A stretch of DNA of 36,161 nucleotides from Mycobacterium sp. 852002-51971_SCH5477799-a. GTDB lineage: Bacteria; Actinomycetota; Actinomycetes; Mycobacteriales; Mycobacteriaceae. The stretch is taken from contig NZ_LZIF01000077.1 in NCBI RefSeq assembly GCF_001667145.1, positions 1 through 36,161 of the forward strand. Direction: 5' to 3'. Below are positions 14,737 through 24,118 of this stretch, one piece after another. The position numbers and the translations under genes were made by a program. Below the pieces are notes generated by a model. The model saw only the letters and a list, made by a program, of their open reading frames with translations, was not told where the DNA came from and did no database searches. How positions within the stretch are numbered: position 1 is the stretch's first letter; each line of letters opens with the position of its first letter.

Positions 14737-16463
14737 TACATCGGCCTTGGATCAAGCATGAGGTCCACCCAGTTCTCGGCGCCGGAGGTGCCGGTTGCGC
14801 CGGCCGCGAAGATACCAGTGCCACCGGCCGGATCGACAAACGCGCCGGTCTTCTGGTCATAGGTGGCGTAGGCCGGGGGTCCGCTGGCCTGCGGCTGCCC
14901 GCCGGGCGGCGGCCCCCACGGCTTCTCCGGTCCCGGGCCGGCCGGCGGCGGGCTGATGCCCTCCGGCGCCGGTGGCGGGGGCAGCCACTTCGGGTACGGA
15001 AGCTGGGGCGGCACAGGAGGAATCCCGGGCGGCTGCCAGGACGTGAACGGCGGTGGCGGCCCGTTGTTATTGGGCGGCGGCGGGTCGAAGGCCGGCTGTT
15101 TGTTCGGCAGCGGCCCCGGCCCGGGGGTGACGCCCGCGGGCGGCGGCCCGACGATGGGCGTCCCTGGATCGGGTTCAGCGCCCGGCGGGATATACGGGAA
15201 GTGGTTGGGCGGCAACACATTCAGTCCGTTGGTCACCGGGGTGTCGTAGGGCACCGGCGGACCGCGCCACGGGTTGCGGCCGACCGGCACATAGCCTTTC
15301 GGGTCGCGACAGAGCTGGATGGTCGGGGCACGTTTGCCGGGAAATTCCTGGCACGGGTAGTTGCGCGCGCCGCGCACGGTGCTGGGGTCGTTTTGCGCGG
15401 TCTTGCAGTACATGTCCTTCGGCAGCTCGCGCACCGTCTCGTCGGCCGGGGTGCGCATCAACGGCGGCGGCAGGAAGCCGACGGCGCATGGCGGCGGGTC
15501 GTTGAGGTCGAGCTTGAAGTCCAGCTTTCCGCCCTCGTCGATAGGAGGACCGCCCGCCATTGTGATGATCGCGGCGAAAAGCGCCGGCAGGACGACCAGC
15601 AGCTGCTCGATCGACTTGTGGTAGATCACGCCGACCCGGCCGAGGTTGGCCAGGCTGGCGGCCAGGGCCGGGAAGGAGGGACGGATGCCGGAGAACGCGG
15701 TGCTGGCCTCGTCGGTGGCGCCGGGGGCGGTCGCCAGGGTGTCGCGCAGCTGCGGGTCGGCTTGACGGACCTCGGAGGTGAATCGCGCCAGGCCGTCGGA
15801 CAGTGACTTGATGTCGGCGCCGGCGCGAATCTGAGCCTGCAGGAACGGGCCGGCCTGATCGATCAATTGGGAGACCTGGGGATAGTTGGCGTTGGCCTCG
15901 TCCACCAGCAGCCGGGCGGACTCGAAGAGCCGAGCCAGCTCCGGACCTGAGCCGTTGGCCGCGATGAACGTCTCGTGCAGCAGCTCACGCAACCGGGTGT
16001 CGCCCAGGCTGTTGACCAGTGTCTCGGAGCGCTTCAGCAGGTCGGCGACGTCCTGGCCGATCCGGGTGTTCTGTCGTTCGATGCGAGACCCGTTGTGCAG
16101 CTTGTTTGTTGCCGGCGAGCTCGGGGGCACCAGGTCGATGTACTGCTCGCCGACCGCTGACACGCTTTTGACGGTGGCGGTGACGTTCGACGGGATGGCG
16201 GTGCCACTGTTCAGCCGCATGCCGGCGATGACGCCGTTGGGGCTCAGACCCACGGACTCGACGCGGCCGACGGCCACGCCGCGGTAGGTGACGTTGGCGT
16301 TCTTGTACAGGCCGCCCCCGGCGACGAAATCGGCGCTCACGCCGTAGGTTCCGATGCCGAACGTCGCGGGCAGCCGCAGGTAGAAGATCGCCATCACGGT
16401 CAGGGTGACGACCGTGATCACCGCGAAGATCGCCAGCTGGATCTTGGTCAGTCTGTCATGCAT
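14736..16463 (-). CDS. mce4F: Mce-family protein Mce4F
   Basis: A 575-residue Mce protein, sixth of the set A-F that forms the periplasmic part of the cholesterol importer. An N-terminal helix (about 7-29) is followed by the MCE domain (about 38-115, with ATFGIGTYGVSADF and NVTYRGVAVGRVESVGL). A long helical region with SETLVNSLGD and repeated hydrophobic heptads comes next, expected to build the central needle-like channel. From about residue 390 the tail is extremely Pro/Gly-rich and probably disordered. The start is ATG 16463 with GGGGGCGGG upstream, 13 bases after the mce4E stop. Length is close to the 564 residues of Rv3494c. Confidence 0.95.
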   Translation of the reverse strand: MHDRLTKIQLAIFAVITVVTLTVMAIFYLRLPATFGIGTYGVSADFVAGGGLYKNANVTYRGVAVGRVESVGLSPNGVIAGMRLNSGTAIPSNVTATVKSVSAVGEQYIDLVPPSSPATNKLHNGSRIERQNTRIGQDVADLLKRSETLVNSLGDTRLRELLHETFIAANGSGPELARLFESARLLVDEANANYPQVSQLIDQAGPFLQAQIRAGADIKSLSDGLARFTSEVRQADPQLRDTLATAPGATDEASTAFSGIRPSFPALAASLANLGRVGVIYHKSIEQLLVVLPALFAAIITMAGGPPIDEGGKLDFKLDLNDPPPCAVGFLPPPLMRTPADETVRELPKDMYCKTAQNDPSTVRGARNYPCQEFPGKRAPTIQLCRDPKGYVPVGRNPWRGPPVPYDTPVTNGLNVLPPNHFPYIPPGAEPDPGTPIVGPPPAGVTPGPGPLPNKQPAFDPPPPNNNGPPPPFTSWQPPGIPPVPPQLPYPKWLPPPPAPEGISPPPAGPGPEKPWGPPPGGQPQASGPPAYATYDQKTGAFVDPAGGTGIFAAGATGTSGAENWVDLMLDPRPM

Positions 16464-16476
16464 CTGCGCCCGCCCC

Positions 16477-17631
16477 CTAGTGTCCCGAAGCCGTGCCGGG
16501 CGGAATCTTGAACGGGTCCGCGGCCTGTCCGGACAGGTTCGCCAGTTCGCCGGTCAAGAAGTCGGGCGGATTGAGGATCTCACTCATGTGGGCCATGTTC
16601 GGGTCGAAATACGCCGTGGTGAAGAACGTTTCGCCCAGCCGGCGCAGGGTGAGGTCGAAGGTGGTGAACACGTTGAGGTAGTCACCGCGCACGGCCTGCT
16701 TGATGCCGTAGTTCGGGAACGGGAACGTCAGCAGGATCTGCAGCGAGGTGACCAGGTTTTTCCGGTTGTCGTTGAGCGCCTTCACGACCGAGTACAGGTC
16801 CTTCATGTCCGCGGCGAAGTCCACCTTGGTCTTGGCCAGGATATGGGAGGTGACGTTCGCCAGTTTGTGCAGCGCGCCGAACGCCTCGACGATGTGGTCG
16901 CGGTTCTTGTTGAGCACGCGAATTGCCTCGGGCAACGTGTCGAGCGCCCGGCCCAGGTTGTCCTTGTCGTGTGCCAGGGTCGCCGAGAATCGGTTTAACC
17001 CGTCTACCGCTTCGATGATGTCGTTGACCTGACGGTTGAGTCCCGAAGTCAGTTCCGCGAGCCGGGGAACCAGGTCGACGAACTGGTCCTGACGGCCCGC
17101 GACGGCGCGGTAGGTCTCGTCGGTGATCTCTTCCAGCGCACCGACATTGCCCTTGTTCACCACGACGCCCAGCGCCGAAAGAACCTCTTCGGTGGTGGGA
17201 TAGCGACCGGTGTTGGCCTCCGCGATCTTCGACCCGTCCTTCAGCTTGCCGGCGGCCGGCTTGTCCTTCGGACGCGCCAAGTCGATGTGCATCGAACCGA
17301 GCAGCGACGTCTGGGCGACCGTCGCGGTGGAGTTGGCCGGCAGCACCACGTTCTTGTCGAGCGCCAGTTTGACTGCCGCATAGAACGATCCGTCGGCACG
17401 CTGTTCGGCCGAGATGCCGGCGACGCTGCCGACGGTGACGTCGTCCACCATGACGGGAGAGTTCTGTGGCAGGGTCGCGACGTCGGGCAGTTCGACGGTG
17501 ATCGAGTAGGCGCCGCCGCCGTGGCCGGCGGTGCCGGGCATCGCCAGTGAGTTCAGTCCATTGAATTGGCAGCCGGCCAGCACCACGCTGCCCGACGCCA
17601 ATACGCTGACGCGCAACCACATTCGGTTCAT
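16477..17631 (-). CDS. lprN: Mce-family lipoprotein Mce4E (LprN)
   Basis: A 384-residue Mce protein and the only lipoprotein of the six: the signal peptide ends in Leu-Ala-Gly-Cys (Cys21), so it is lipid-anchored. The MCE domain (about 40-120) includes YSITVELPDVATLPQNSPVM and DDVTVGSVAGI. A helical region and a C-terminal block AVRGDYLNVFTTFDLTL follow. The E subunit of every mycobacterial mce operon is a lipoprotein like this, which fits Rv3495c. The start ATG overlaps the stop of mce4D by four bases (ATGA). The Arg-Gly-Asp here belongs to a block shared across Mce proteins and should not be read as an integrin motif. Confidence 0.95.
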   Translation of the reverse strand: MNRMWLRVSVLASGSVVLAGCQFNGLNSLAMPGTAGHGGGAYSITVELPDVATLPQNSPVMVDDVTVGSVAGISAEQRADGSFYAAVKLALDKNVVLPANSTATVAQTSLLGSMHIDLARPKDKPAAGKLKDGSKIAEANTGRYPTTEEVLSALGVVVNKGNVGALEEITDETYRAVAGRQDQFVDLVPRLAELTSGLNRQVNDIIEAVDGLNRFSATLAHDKDNLGRALDTLPEAIRVLNKNRDHIVEAFGALHKLANVTSHILAKTKVDFAADMKDLYSVVKALNDNRKNLVTSLQILLTFPFPNYGIKQAVRGDYLNVFTTFDLTLRRLGETFFTTAYFDPNMAHMSEILNPPDFLTGELANLSGQAADPFKIPPGTASGH

Positions 17632-19070
17632 CCGCCACCGCCCAGCCCGGCCGCGGGGCCGTTGGGAGCCTGGCCCGGGGGCGGACCCGGCAGCGGGCCG
17701 AACGCGCTCCCGGGCGCGGGTCCGGGTGCCGCGGCGGGGCCGGCCGGCGCCGGTTGTCCCGGGGCGGTACCAGCCTGCGGGGCCGTCGGGACCAGCAGAG
17801 CCTGCAGATCCGCCGGATTCTGCGCGGCCGGCGGCGTCTGGGCACCCTTGGCCGGAATCCAGGTCAGCTGCGGAACCGGGGTCGCCGACTTGGCCTGGGT
17901 TTCCGGGGTGTCGTAGATGATCTGACCCTTGTACGCCGTAATCGTGTTCAGCGGGTGGAACATCAGCGGCGGGTAGTTCACGGTGAGCCGGCGCAGCACC
18001 GGGCCGAGCCGCTCACGGCAGAGCTCGGCGCGCTTGAAGTAGTCGGGCGCCCTGGGCCCGGCGGCGGTTTCAAAGGAGCCACCGCAGATGAACTGCACGG
18101 GGTTGGCGAACTCCGGTATCGACAGCAGGCCGTTGAGGGTGCCCTGCGCGGGGTCGTAGATGTTGTAGAAGTTGGCGATACCCGGGCCCGCCACGTGCAG
18201 CACCTGCTCGATGTTGTCGCTCTGGTCGCTCAACGTCTTCGCGAAATCGTTGAGGTTGTTGACCGTATCGACGATCGTAGAGTTGTTCTCGTGCAGGAAA
18301 CCCCGGATGTCGGACAGCGCTACGTTGAGGGTGCCCAGCGTGGTGTCGAGGTGGCGCGAGCTGTCGGCGAGCACCTGTGACACCGAGGCGACGTTCCCGG
18401 CGAACTGGACGATCTGTTCGTTGCTGGACGATAGCGCGTTGACGAGCACCTGGAGATTCTTCACGGTGCCGAAGATGTCGCCGCGCGAATCGCCCAGTCG
18501 CCCGGCGGCTTGCGAAAGCTCACGCAGGGCGCTGTGGAACGACTCGCCCTTGCCGTCAAAGGTGTCCGCGGCCTGGTTGATCGCCGCGCCCAACGGTCCC
18601 TGCATCGATCCGGCAGTCGGGCCGAGTTGGACGGCCAGCTGGGTCAACGATTCCTTGACCTCGTCCCACTCCACCGGGACCGCGGTGCGGTCCGGGCCGA
18701 TGCTGGCGCCGTCGGCCATCGCCGGTCCGCCGGTGTACGCCGGTGTCAGCTGAATGAAGCGGGCCGCCACCAGGTTTGGCGACATTATTATCGCCTTGGC
18801 GTCCTTCGGGATCTTCACGTCCTTGCTCACCGACATGGCGATTTTGACGTCGGACGGTCGCGGCTCGATCGTGTCGATGGTGCCGATCGGGACACCGAGG
18901 ACGCGCACCTGGTCACCGGGATACAGGCCGACCGCGGAGGCGAAATAGCCGAAGAGCTTGCGATTATTCGCTTGCGACGTAAGCACATACACGCCACCCA
19001 CCAGCACCGCGACGAGCGCGATGATGGTGGCGTAGCGCAGCCCCCGGCTACGGATGATCCGCTGCATCAC
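17628..19070 (-). CDS. mce4D: Mce-family protein Mce4D
   Basis: A 480-residue Mce protein (Rv3496c equivalent, which is about 30 residues shorter). The N-terminal helix is at about 10-30. The MCE domain (about 36-115) begins KLFGYFASAVGLYPGDQVRVLG, and the long helical part has many Asn/Asp-rich heptads (NNLNDFAKTLSDQSDNIEQV). The last ~70 residues are Pro/Ala/Gly-rich and end in GLGGGG. Start: the mce4C stop TGA lies inside GTGATG, so either GTG 19070 or ATG 19067 works; both give translational coupling. The extra length is in the low-complexity tail. Confidence 0.94.
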   Translation of the reverse strand: MMQRIIRSRGLRYATIIALVAVLVGGVYVLTSQANNRKLFGYFASAVGLYPGDQVRVLGVPIGTIDTIEPRPSDVKIAMSVSKDVKIPKDAKAIIMSPNLVAARFIQLTPAYTGGPAMADGASIGPDRTAVPVEWDEVKESLTQLAVQLGPTAGSMQGPLGAAINQAADTFDGKGESFHSALRELSQAAGRLGDSRGDIFGTVKNLQVLVNALSSSNEQIVQFAGNVASVSQVLADSSRHLDTTLGTLNVALSDIRGFLHENNSTIVDTVNNLNDFAKTLSDQSDNIEQVLHVAGPGIANFYNIYDPAQGTLNGLLSIPEFANPVQFICGGSFETAAGPRAPDYFKRAELCRERLGPVLRRLTVNYPPLMFHPLNTITAYKGQIIYDTPETQAKSATPVPQLTWIPAKGAQTPPAAQNPADLQALLVPTAPQAGTAPGQPAPAGPAAAPGPAPGSAFGPLPGPPPGQAPNGPAAGLGGGG

Positions 19071-20134
19071 GGTGACTTCGGCCTGATGGTCCAGCGTTCC
19101 TGAATCAGGCCGCGCAGGTAGTCGGCGAGGCTGGCAGGCATCTTGCCGGGCTGGTAGAAGAAGTCGAACATGGTGGCAAGCAGCGGTGCCGGGATCACGC
19201 CGTAGACGTTGACGTTGAATCCGGGACCCGAACCGACGACCTCACCGAGCTCGGTGGCGTAAGTCGGCAGCCGCTTGAGGGCCTCGGCGATGTAGTCGCG
19301 GCGCTCGTTGAGGTTGGACAGCACGTCGTTGAGCTTGCCCAGAGCGGGACCGAATTCCTTGCGGTTGTCGGCGACGAAGCCGGAGATCTGCGTCGAGAGG
19401 CCCTGGATCCCCGAGATCAGCTGGGACAGGGCGTCGCGGCGTTCGTCGAGGGCGGCGAACAGCTCGTTGCCGTCATCGACCAGTTTGTTGACCTGGTCGG
19501 CGCGCTGCGACAACACGCCGGTGACCGACTTCGCGTGCGCCAGCAGGCTTTGCAGCGCCTCGTCGCGTCGATCCAGCGTGCGCGACAGCGACGTCACGCC
19601 GTCCAGCGCGCCGCGCAGCTGCGGGTTGGCGTCGTGCAGCGTGTCGGTCAGCACGTTCAGCGCCTTCTCGAACTGCGGCTTGTCCAGGTTGTTGGCGTTC
19701 TGCCCCAAGTCCTCGAGCGCACCGGCGAGGGTATACGGCGTCGTCGTGCGGCTGAGCGGGATGGTGGTCGCCTTGCCGCCACCCGCCGGGGTCATCGAGA
19801 TGGAGCGCTCACCGAGGATGGTGTCGGTGCGGATCGCGGCCAGCGACTGGTCACCGACGGCGACGTGGCGGTCGACGCTGAAGCTGATCTTGGCGCTGTC
19901 GCCGGCCAGACCCACCGAGGTCACCTTGCCGACCTTGAAACCCGAAACGTAAACGGCGTTGCCGGGATTGATGCCGCCGGCGTCGCTGAAGTAGGCGTCG
20001 TAGATCTTGCCCTGCGGCCAGAACGGTAATCCGGCGTAGCCGAACGCGATGAGCACTACGCACACCACCAGCACCACACCGAAGATGCCGGTGCGCAGTG
20101 GGTCGCGCTCGCCACGCCTTGCGTTACTTGGCAA
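19067..20134 (-). CDS. mce4C: Mce-family protein Mce4C, probable TTG start
   Basis: A Mce protein with an N-terminal helix (LRTGIFGVVLVVCVVLIAFG) and an MCE domain with YDAYFSDAGGINPGNAVYVSG. The helical region carries LDRRDEALQSLL and LDERRDALSQLI, and the conserved end is IQERWTIRPKSP. The open frame reaches 20173, but the best start is TTG at 20134: GGGGAGG lies seven bases before it, within the last codons of mce4B. The resulting 355 residues agree with the 357 of Rv3497c. GTG 20140 is the alternative. The gene overlaps mce4B by 11 bases. Confidence 0.93.
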   Translation of the reverse strand: MPSNARRGERDPLRTGIFGVVLVVCVVLIAFGYAGLPFWPQGKIYDAYFSDAGGINPGNAVYVSGFKVGKVTSVGLAGDSAKISFSVDRHVAVGDQSLAAIRTDTILGERSISMTPAGGGKATTIPLSRTTTPYTLAGALEDLGQNANNLDKPQFEKALNVLTDTLHDANPQLRGALDGVTSLSRTLDRRDEALQSLLAHAKSVTGVLSQRADQVNKLVDDGNELFAALDERRDALSQLISGIQGLSTQISGFVADNRKEFGPALGKLNDVLSNLNERRDYIAEALKRLPTYATELGEVVGSGPGFNVNVYGVIPAPLLATMFDFFYQPGKMPASLADYLRGLIQERWTIRPKSP

Positions 20135-21179
20135 AAGCACACCTCCCCTTGCTGGGATCCACCTGGCCACCAAGCGGCAGCAGGATGTCGCTGCCGGCCG
20201 GGCCGTTGATCTTGATCGTCACGGAACAGAAGTAGATGTTGAAGAACGACCCGTAGGCGCCCAGTGCGGACAGCCGCAGGTAGTCCTCGCCGAGCTGTTC
20301 GACGTCGTTGTTCACCTCGGCCTTACGGTTGTCTATCTCGGTGGCGAGTGGCCGGGTGTTCTCCAGGATGCCCTGCAGCGGCCTGCGCGAATTCTTCAGC
20401 AGCTCGGTCAAATCCGTCGTCGTCGAGGCCAACGGTGGAATGGCGCCGGCGATGTCGTCCTTGTGCTGGGCCAGCCCGGTGATCAGCTGCTGCAGCTGGT
20501 CGACGCTGGCCGAGAACTGCGCGCTGCGTTGGTCCACCGTGGTCAGCACCGTGTTGAGGTTGTTGATCACGTCGCCGATGAGCTGGTCGCGCTGGCCCAG
20601 CGCCGTGGAGAACGCGCTGGTGTCGGCCAGCACGTTCGACAACGCCCCGCCTTGGCCTTGCAGCAGCTGTATGACCGCGCCGCTGATGGTGTTGACCTTA
20701 TCGGCGTCAAGGCCTTTCAGCACCGGCCGCAACCCGCCCAGCAGCGCATCGAGATCCAGTGCGGGCTGGGTGTGTTGGCTGTTGATCGTCGCGCCGGCCG
20801 GCAGCTTTCGCAGCTCCCCCGGGCCCGACGTGATCTCCAGGAATCGGTCGCCGACCAGGTTTTCGTATCGGATCACCGCGCGCGTGGACGAATAGAGCGT
20901 GTAGCGCTTGTCAACTCCGAACTTTACGTCGATGGTGTTGTCCGGGTTGAGCTTGATGCCCGACACCGCGCCGACCGGTACCCCGGCGATGCGCACCTTC
21001 TGGCCGGACTTCAGCCGTGACACGTTGGTAAACGTTGCGTGGTAGGTACTTTCGGGTCCGAAGCGGAAGTCACCAAAGACCACCACCAGCCCCGCGGACA
21101 CCAGCAGCATGGCGACCGCGAAGATGCTGACCTTGATGATCATTTCGCGGTGCGACGGCATGCCCGAACTTTCCGGCAT
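20124..21179 (-). CDS. mce4B: Mce-family protein Mce4B
   Basis: A 351-residue Mce protein (Rv3498c equivalent, nearly the same length). The ATG at 21179 shares one base with the mce4A stop (TGATG); the open frame upstream overlaps mce4A and is not used. The helix is at about 15-35 (IIKVSIFAVAMLLVSAGLVVVFG). The MCE domain begins YHATFTNVSRLKSGQKVRIAGVPVG, followed by a long helical segment with GQRDQLIGDVINNLN. The C-terminal FFNIYFCSVTIKINGPAG and a Cys near the end (GRCAFAK) are typical of B subunits. Confidence 0.95.
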   Translation of the reverse strand: MPESSGMPSHREMIIKVSIFAVAMLLVSAGLVVVFGDFRFGPESTYHATFTNVSRLKSGQKVRIAGVPVGAVSGIKLNPDNTIDVKFGVDKRYTLYSSTRAVIRYENLVGDRFLEITSGPGELRKLPAGATINSQHTQPALDLDALLGGLRPVLKGLDADKVNTISGAVIQLLQGQGGALSNVLADTSAFSTALGQRDQLIGDVINNLNTVLTTVDQRSAQFSASVDQLQQLITGLAQHKDDIAGAIPPLASTTTDLTELLKNSRRPLQGILENTRPLATEIDNRKAEVNNDVEQLGEDYLRLSALGAYGSFFNIYFCSVTIKINGPAGSDILLPLGGQVDPSKGRCAFAK

Positions 21180-22381
21180 CAGAAGTCGTCCCGTTCCGCG
21201 AAGGCGCCGTGAAATAAGAACTGCAACGTCGAGGGCGCGTCGAACTGCAGTTCGGTGAACGGCTCGTACGGGATATTGGCGTTGTCGGTCACCAGGAACG
21301 GCGCCCGGTACCACGACCCGCCATGTTGCTTGTTCGGGATGTCAGGCAGCCCACGGCAGTTCGGGCCGCCGGAGGCGTTCACGATCGGCAGCGATTCCGG
21401 ATAGGTGTACGACGGCGCACCCAGCACGAAGCTCGACGACGTGAACAGGCCGGCTTTCTTCACACCGAGGATTGGTCCGAACTCCTTGAGGCCTCGGTCG
21501 ATTCCGGCGAACAGGCAGCCGAATTCCGGCGAGTAGTCGGCGGCCACCTTCAGCGGGGCCCGCAGCCTGTTGATGGTGTCGATGAAGTCCTGTTCGGCCG
21601 GGGCCAGGGTTTCATAGGCGTTGTTCGACAGCCCGATGGTGGCCAGCAGCGTGTCGTTGAGGTTCTTCTGCTGGTCGACGACCGTCTTGTTGATCGTCGG
21701 CAGGTTGTCGACCACCGTGGTCAGGTCCGGGGCCGCGTCGGCGTACACGTTGGCCACCACCCCGGCCTGGCGAAAATCCTCCTGCAGCGCGGGCAGCTTC
21801 GGGTTCGCCTGGCGCGTCAGCGTATTCAGACCCGACAGGATGCCACCCAGATCATCGCCGTGGCCGCGCAGGCCTTCGGCGAACGCGCTCAACGTGCCGT
21901 TGAGTTCAACGGGATCGACCTTGTGCAGCAGGTCCATCAACGACTGGAACAAGGTGTTGACTTCCAGCTGCACCGACGAGGCCGCCACGTGCGCGTCCGG
22001 ACGCAGAGACGTCGGCGAAGGCGACTGCGGCGCAATGAATTCCACCGCCTTGGCACCGAAGATGGTGTTACCGGCGAGGCGCACCATCGCGTTCGACGGG
22101 ATGAAATGCAGATCGTCGCTGTTGATGCCCAGCGTCAGCCGCGCCTGATCACCGGAATAGTCGATCGTTTCGACCTTGCCGATCTGGACGCCGCGGTACT
22201 TGACCTTGGCGCCCTTCTCCATCACCAGGCCGGCCCGCGGCGCGGACACCGTCACGGTGTCGATCGACGCGAAGGCCGCTGTGTAGGAAAGGTAAGTCAG
22301 CACAGCGAAAGCCACCAGCAGGCCGGCCAGCACCGCTGCTGCCAGCCGGACGGTTGAGCGTCGGGCGTCTGTGTCTGCCAT
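21179..22381 (-). CDS. mce4A: Mce-family protein Mce4A
   Basis: A 400-residue Mce protein, the same length as M. tuberculosis Mce4A (Rv3499c). Membrane helix about 13-35. The MCE domain about 40-115 has GLVMEKGAKVKYRGVQIGKVETI. The helical region follows, and a C-terminal domain of about 100 residues carries FGCLFAGIDRGLKEF and two Cys (FGCLF, PNCRGL). With B-F it forms the hexameric shuttle that carries cholesterol between the outer layers and the YrbE permease. The start ATG is 21 bases after yrbE4B. Mce4-dependent cholesterol uptake is well established in M. tuberculosis; the same function here is inferred from full synteny. Confidence 0.96.
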   Translation of the reverse strand: MADTDARRSTVRLAAAVLAGLLVAFAVLTYLSYTAAFASIDTVTVSAPRAGLVMEKGAKVKYRGVQIGKVETIDYSGDQARLTLGINSDDLHFIPSNAMVRLAGNTIFGAKAVEFIAPQSPSPTSLRPDAHVAASSVQLEVNTLFQSLMDLLHKVDPVELNGTLSAFAEGLRGHGDDLGGILSGLNTLTRQANPKLPALQEDFRQAGVVANVYADAAPDLTTVVDNLPTINKTVVDQQKNLNDTLLATIGLSNNAYETLAPAEQDFIDTINRLRAPLKVAADYSPEFGCLFAGIDRGLKEFGPILGVKKAGLFTSSSFVLGAPSYTYPESLPIVNASGGPNCRGLPDIPNKQHGGSWYRAPFLVTDNANIPYEPFTELQFDAPSTLQFLFHGAFAERDDF

Positions 22382-22402
22382 GGTCCCTTTTAAGCGGTCC
22401 TG

Positions 22403-23245
22403 TTATCCGGAGAGGTTGAAATTACCCGACGCCCCATACACAGCGAGCGAGATGAACAAGGTGATGACGACCACCACGATCAGCGAAGTCCGCACGGCCT
22501 GGCCGACCGCAATCCCAACTCCGACCGGACCGCCGTGGGCGTTGTAACCGTAATAGGTATGGACGAGCATGACCGCGATGGACATCACGATGGCCTGTAG
22601 GAACGACCACAATAGGTCGGACGGGATCAGGAACGTATTGAAGTAGTGGTCGTAGAGGCCTTTTGACTGTCCGTTGATGTACACCGTGGTGAAGCGGGCG
22701 GCGAAGAACGCGGCCAGCACCGACAGCGAATACAGCGGAATGATCGCGATGAGGCCCGCGATCAGCCGCGTTGATACCAGGTAGGACACCGAGTGCACCG
22801 CCATGCATTCGACGGCATCGATCTCCTCAGACACCCGCATGGCGCCCAATTGGGCAGTGGCACCGGCGCCGATGGTGGCGGCCAGCGCGATACCGGCGAT
22901 CACCGGCGCGACGACCCGGACGTTCAGGAACGCCGACAGGAATCCGGTCAGCGCCTCGATGCCGATGTTGCCCAGCGACGAATACCCTTGCACGGCAATG
23001 ACGCCGCCGGAGGCCAACGTCAAGAAGGCCGCCACACCGACCGTGCCGCCGATCATGACGAGAGCGCCCGCGCCCATCGTCATCTCGGCGATCAGCCGGA
23101 CGGTCTCCTTGCGGTAGCGGGTGAGTGCATTGGGGACGTACCGCATCGTCTGGCCGTAGAACAACGCTTGCTCGCCGAAGTCATCGACCGGGCCTTGCAG
23201 CCGGGACGCGACATTGCGCAGCCGGAATGTGAAGTCATAACTCAT
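22403..23245 (-). CDS. yrbE4B: YrbE4B, MlaE-family permease of the Mce4 importer
   Basis: A 280-residue inner-membrane permease with about five to six helices, the same length as Rv3500c. It carries the MlaE-family core: GIGAGATAQLGAMRVSEEIDAVECM-type loop (the EEIDA coupling motif that contacts the ATPase), SVSYLVSTRLIAGLIAIIPLY and a C-terminal HTYYGYNAHGGPVGVGIAVG. It pairs with YrbE4A to form the membrane channel; the ATPase (MceG/Mkl) is encoded elsewhere and is absent here, as is usual. The ATG lies 18 bases after the yrbE4A stop. Confidence 0.96.
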   Translation of the reverse strand: MSYDFTFRLRNVASRLQGPVDDFGEQALFYGQTMRYVPNALTRYRKETVRLIAEMTMGAGALVMIGGTVGVAAFLTLASGGVIAVQGYSSLGNIGIEALTGFLSAFLNVRVVAPVIAGIALAATIGAGATAQLGAMRVSEEIDAVECMAVHSVSYLVSTRLIAGLIAIIPLYSLSVLAAFFAARFTTVYINGQSKGLYDHYFNTFLIPSDLLWSFLQAIVMSIAVMLVHTYYGYNAHGGPVGVGIAVGQAVRTSLIVVVVITLFISLAVYGASGNFNLSG

Positions 23246-23263
23246 TGCGTGCTTCCCGTCCCA

Positions 23264-24028
23264 TCACTTCGCCGAGATTCGCACGCCGACGGCGGTCATC
23301 ACCACATTGATCACGAACAGACATATGAAGGCGTAGACCACGGTTTCGTTGACCGCGTTGCCGACCCCTTTCGGCCCACCCTTGACGGTCAGGCCGCGGT
23401 AGCAGCCCACCATGCCGGCCATCACGCCGAACAGCAGCGCCTTGACTTCGGCCAGCACCAGCTCGCGCAGTCCGGTAAGCACGGTCAATCCGTTGATGAA
23501 CGCGCCGGGGTTGACGCCCTGCAGAAAGACGGAGAAGACGTAGCCACCGGAAAGGCCGATGGCGCAAACCAATCCATTGAGCAGCAGCGCCACCACGGTG
23601 GAGGCCAGCACGCGGGGCACGACCAGCCGCTGGATCGGGTCGATGCCGAGCACCCGCATCGCGTCGATCTCTTCGCGGATGGTGCGGGCGCCGAGGTCGG
23701 CACAGATCGCGGTGGCGCCGGCACCGGCCACGACGAGCACGGTGACCACGGGACCCAGCTGGGTGATGGTTCCGAACGCCGTCCCGGCGCCGGACAGGTC
23801 GGCGGCGCCGATCTCGCGCAGCAGGATGTTGAGAGTGAACGCCACCAGGACGGTGAACGGGATGGATACCAGCAGCGTGGGGACCAGCGAGACGCGCGCG
23901 ATCATCCAGGTCTGATCGAGGAACTCACCGAATTGGAACGGCCGGCGGAAAGCCGCTCGGCCGGTATCCAACATCATTTCGAAAAATCCGCCGACGGCGC
24001 GGGCGGGAACCGCAAGTTGTTCCCTCAA
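23264..24028 (-). CDS. yrbE4A: YrbE4A, MlaE-family permease, first gene of the mce4 operon
   Basis: A 254-residue permease identical in length to Rv3501c, with near-identical blocks remembered from that protein (EIGAADLSGAGTAFGTITQLG, TIREEIDAMRVLGIDPIQR, GCYRGLTVKGG). EEIDAM is the coupling helix for the ATPase MceG. The start is TTG at 24028, beginning Leu(Met)-Arg-Glu-Gln-Leu-Ala-Val; a GGGGGGG tract six bases upstream serves as ribosome site. No ATG or GTG fits as well. It heads the ten-gene mce4 operon, about 80 bases downstream of the predicted transcription start. Confidence 0.96.
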   Translation of the reverse strand: MREQLAVPARAVGGFFEMMLDTGRAAFRRPFQFGEFLDQTWMIARVSLVPTLLVSIPFTVLVAFTLNILLREIGAADLSGAGTAFGTITQLGPVVTVLVVAGAGATAICADLGARTIREEIDAMRVLGIDPIQRLVVPRVLASTVVALLLNGLVCAIGLSGGYVFSVFLQGVNPGAFINGLTVLTGLRELVLAEVKALLFGVMAGMVGCYRGLTVKGGPKGVGNAVNETVVYAFICLFVINVVMTAVGVRISAK

Positions 24029-24118
24029 CGCGGTCCCCCCCTCGGTTTGGTCTCGGCGAAGTCTATGTCTGGCCTTTGCGTCGTTTACGGTCCCACCTGG
24101 CTCGGTGTGAGCCGGATC

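Noticed and set aside
16690..16710. Arg-Gly-Asp in Mce4E as a host integrin-binding motif
   Set aside because: It lies in a block common to Mce proteins, and the periplasmic complex is not exposed in a way that supports the idea.
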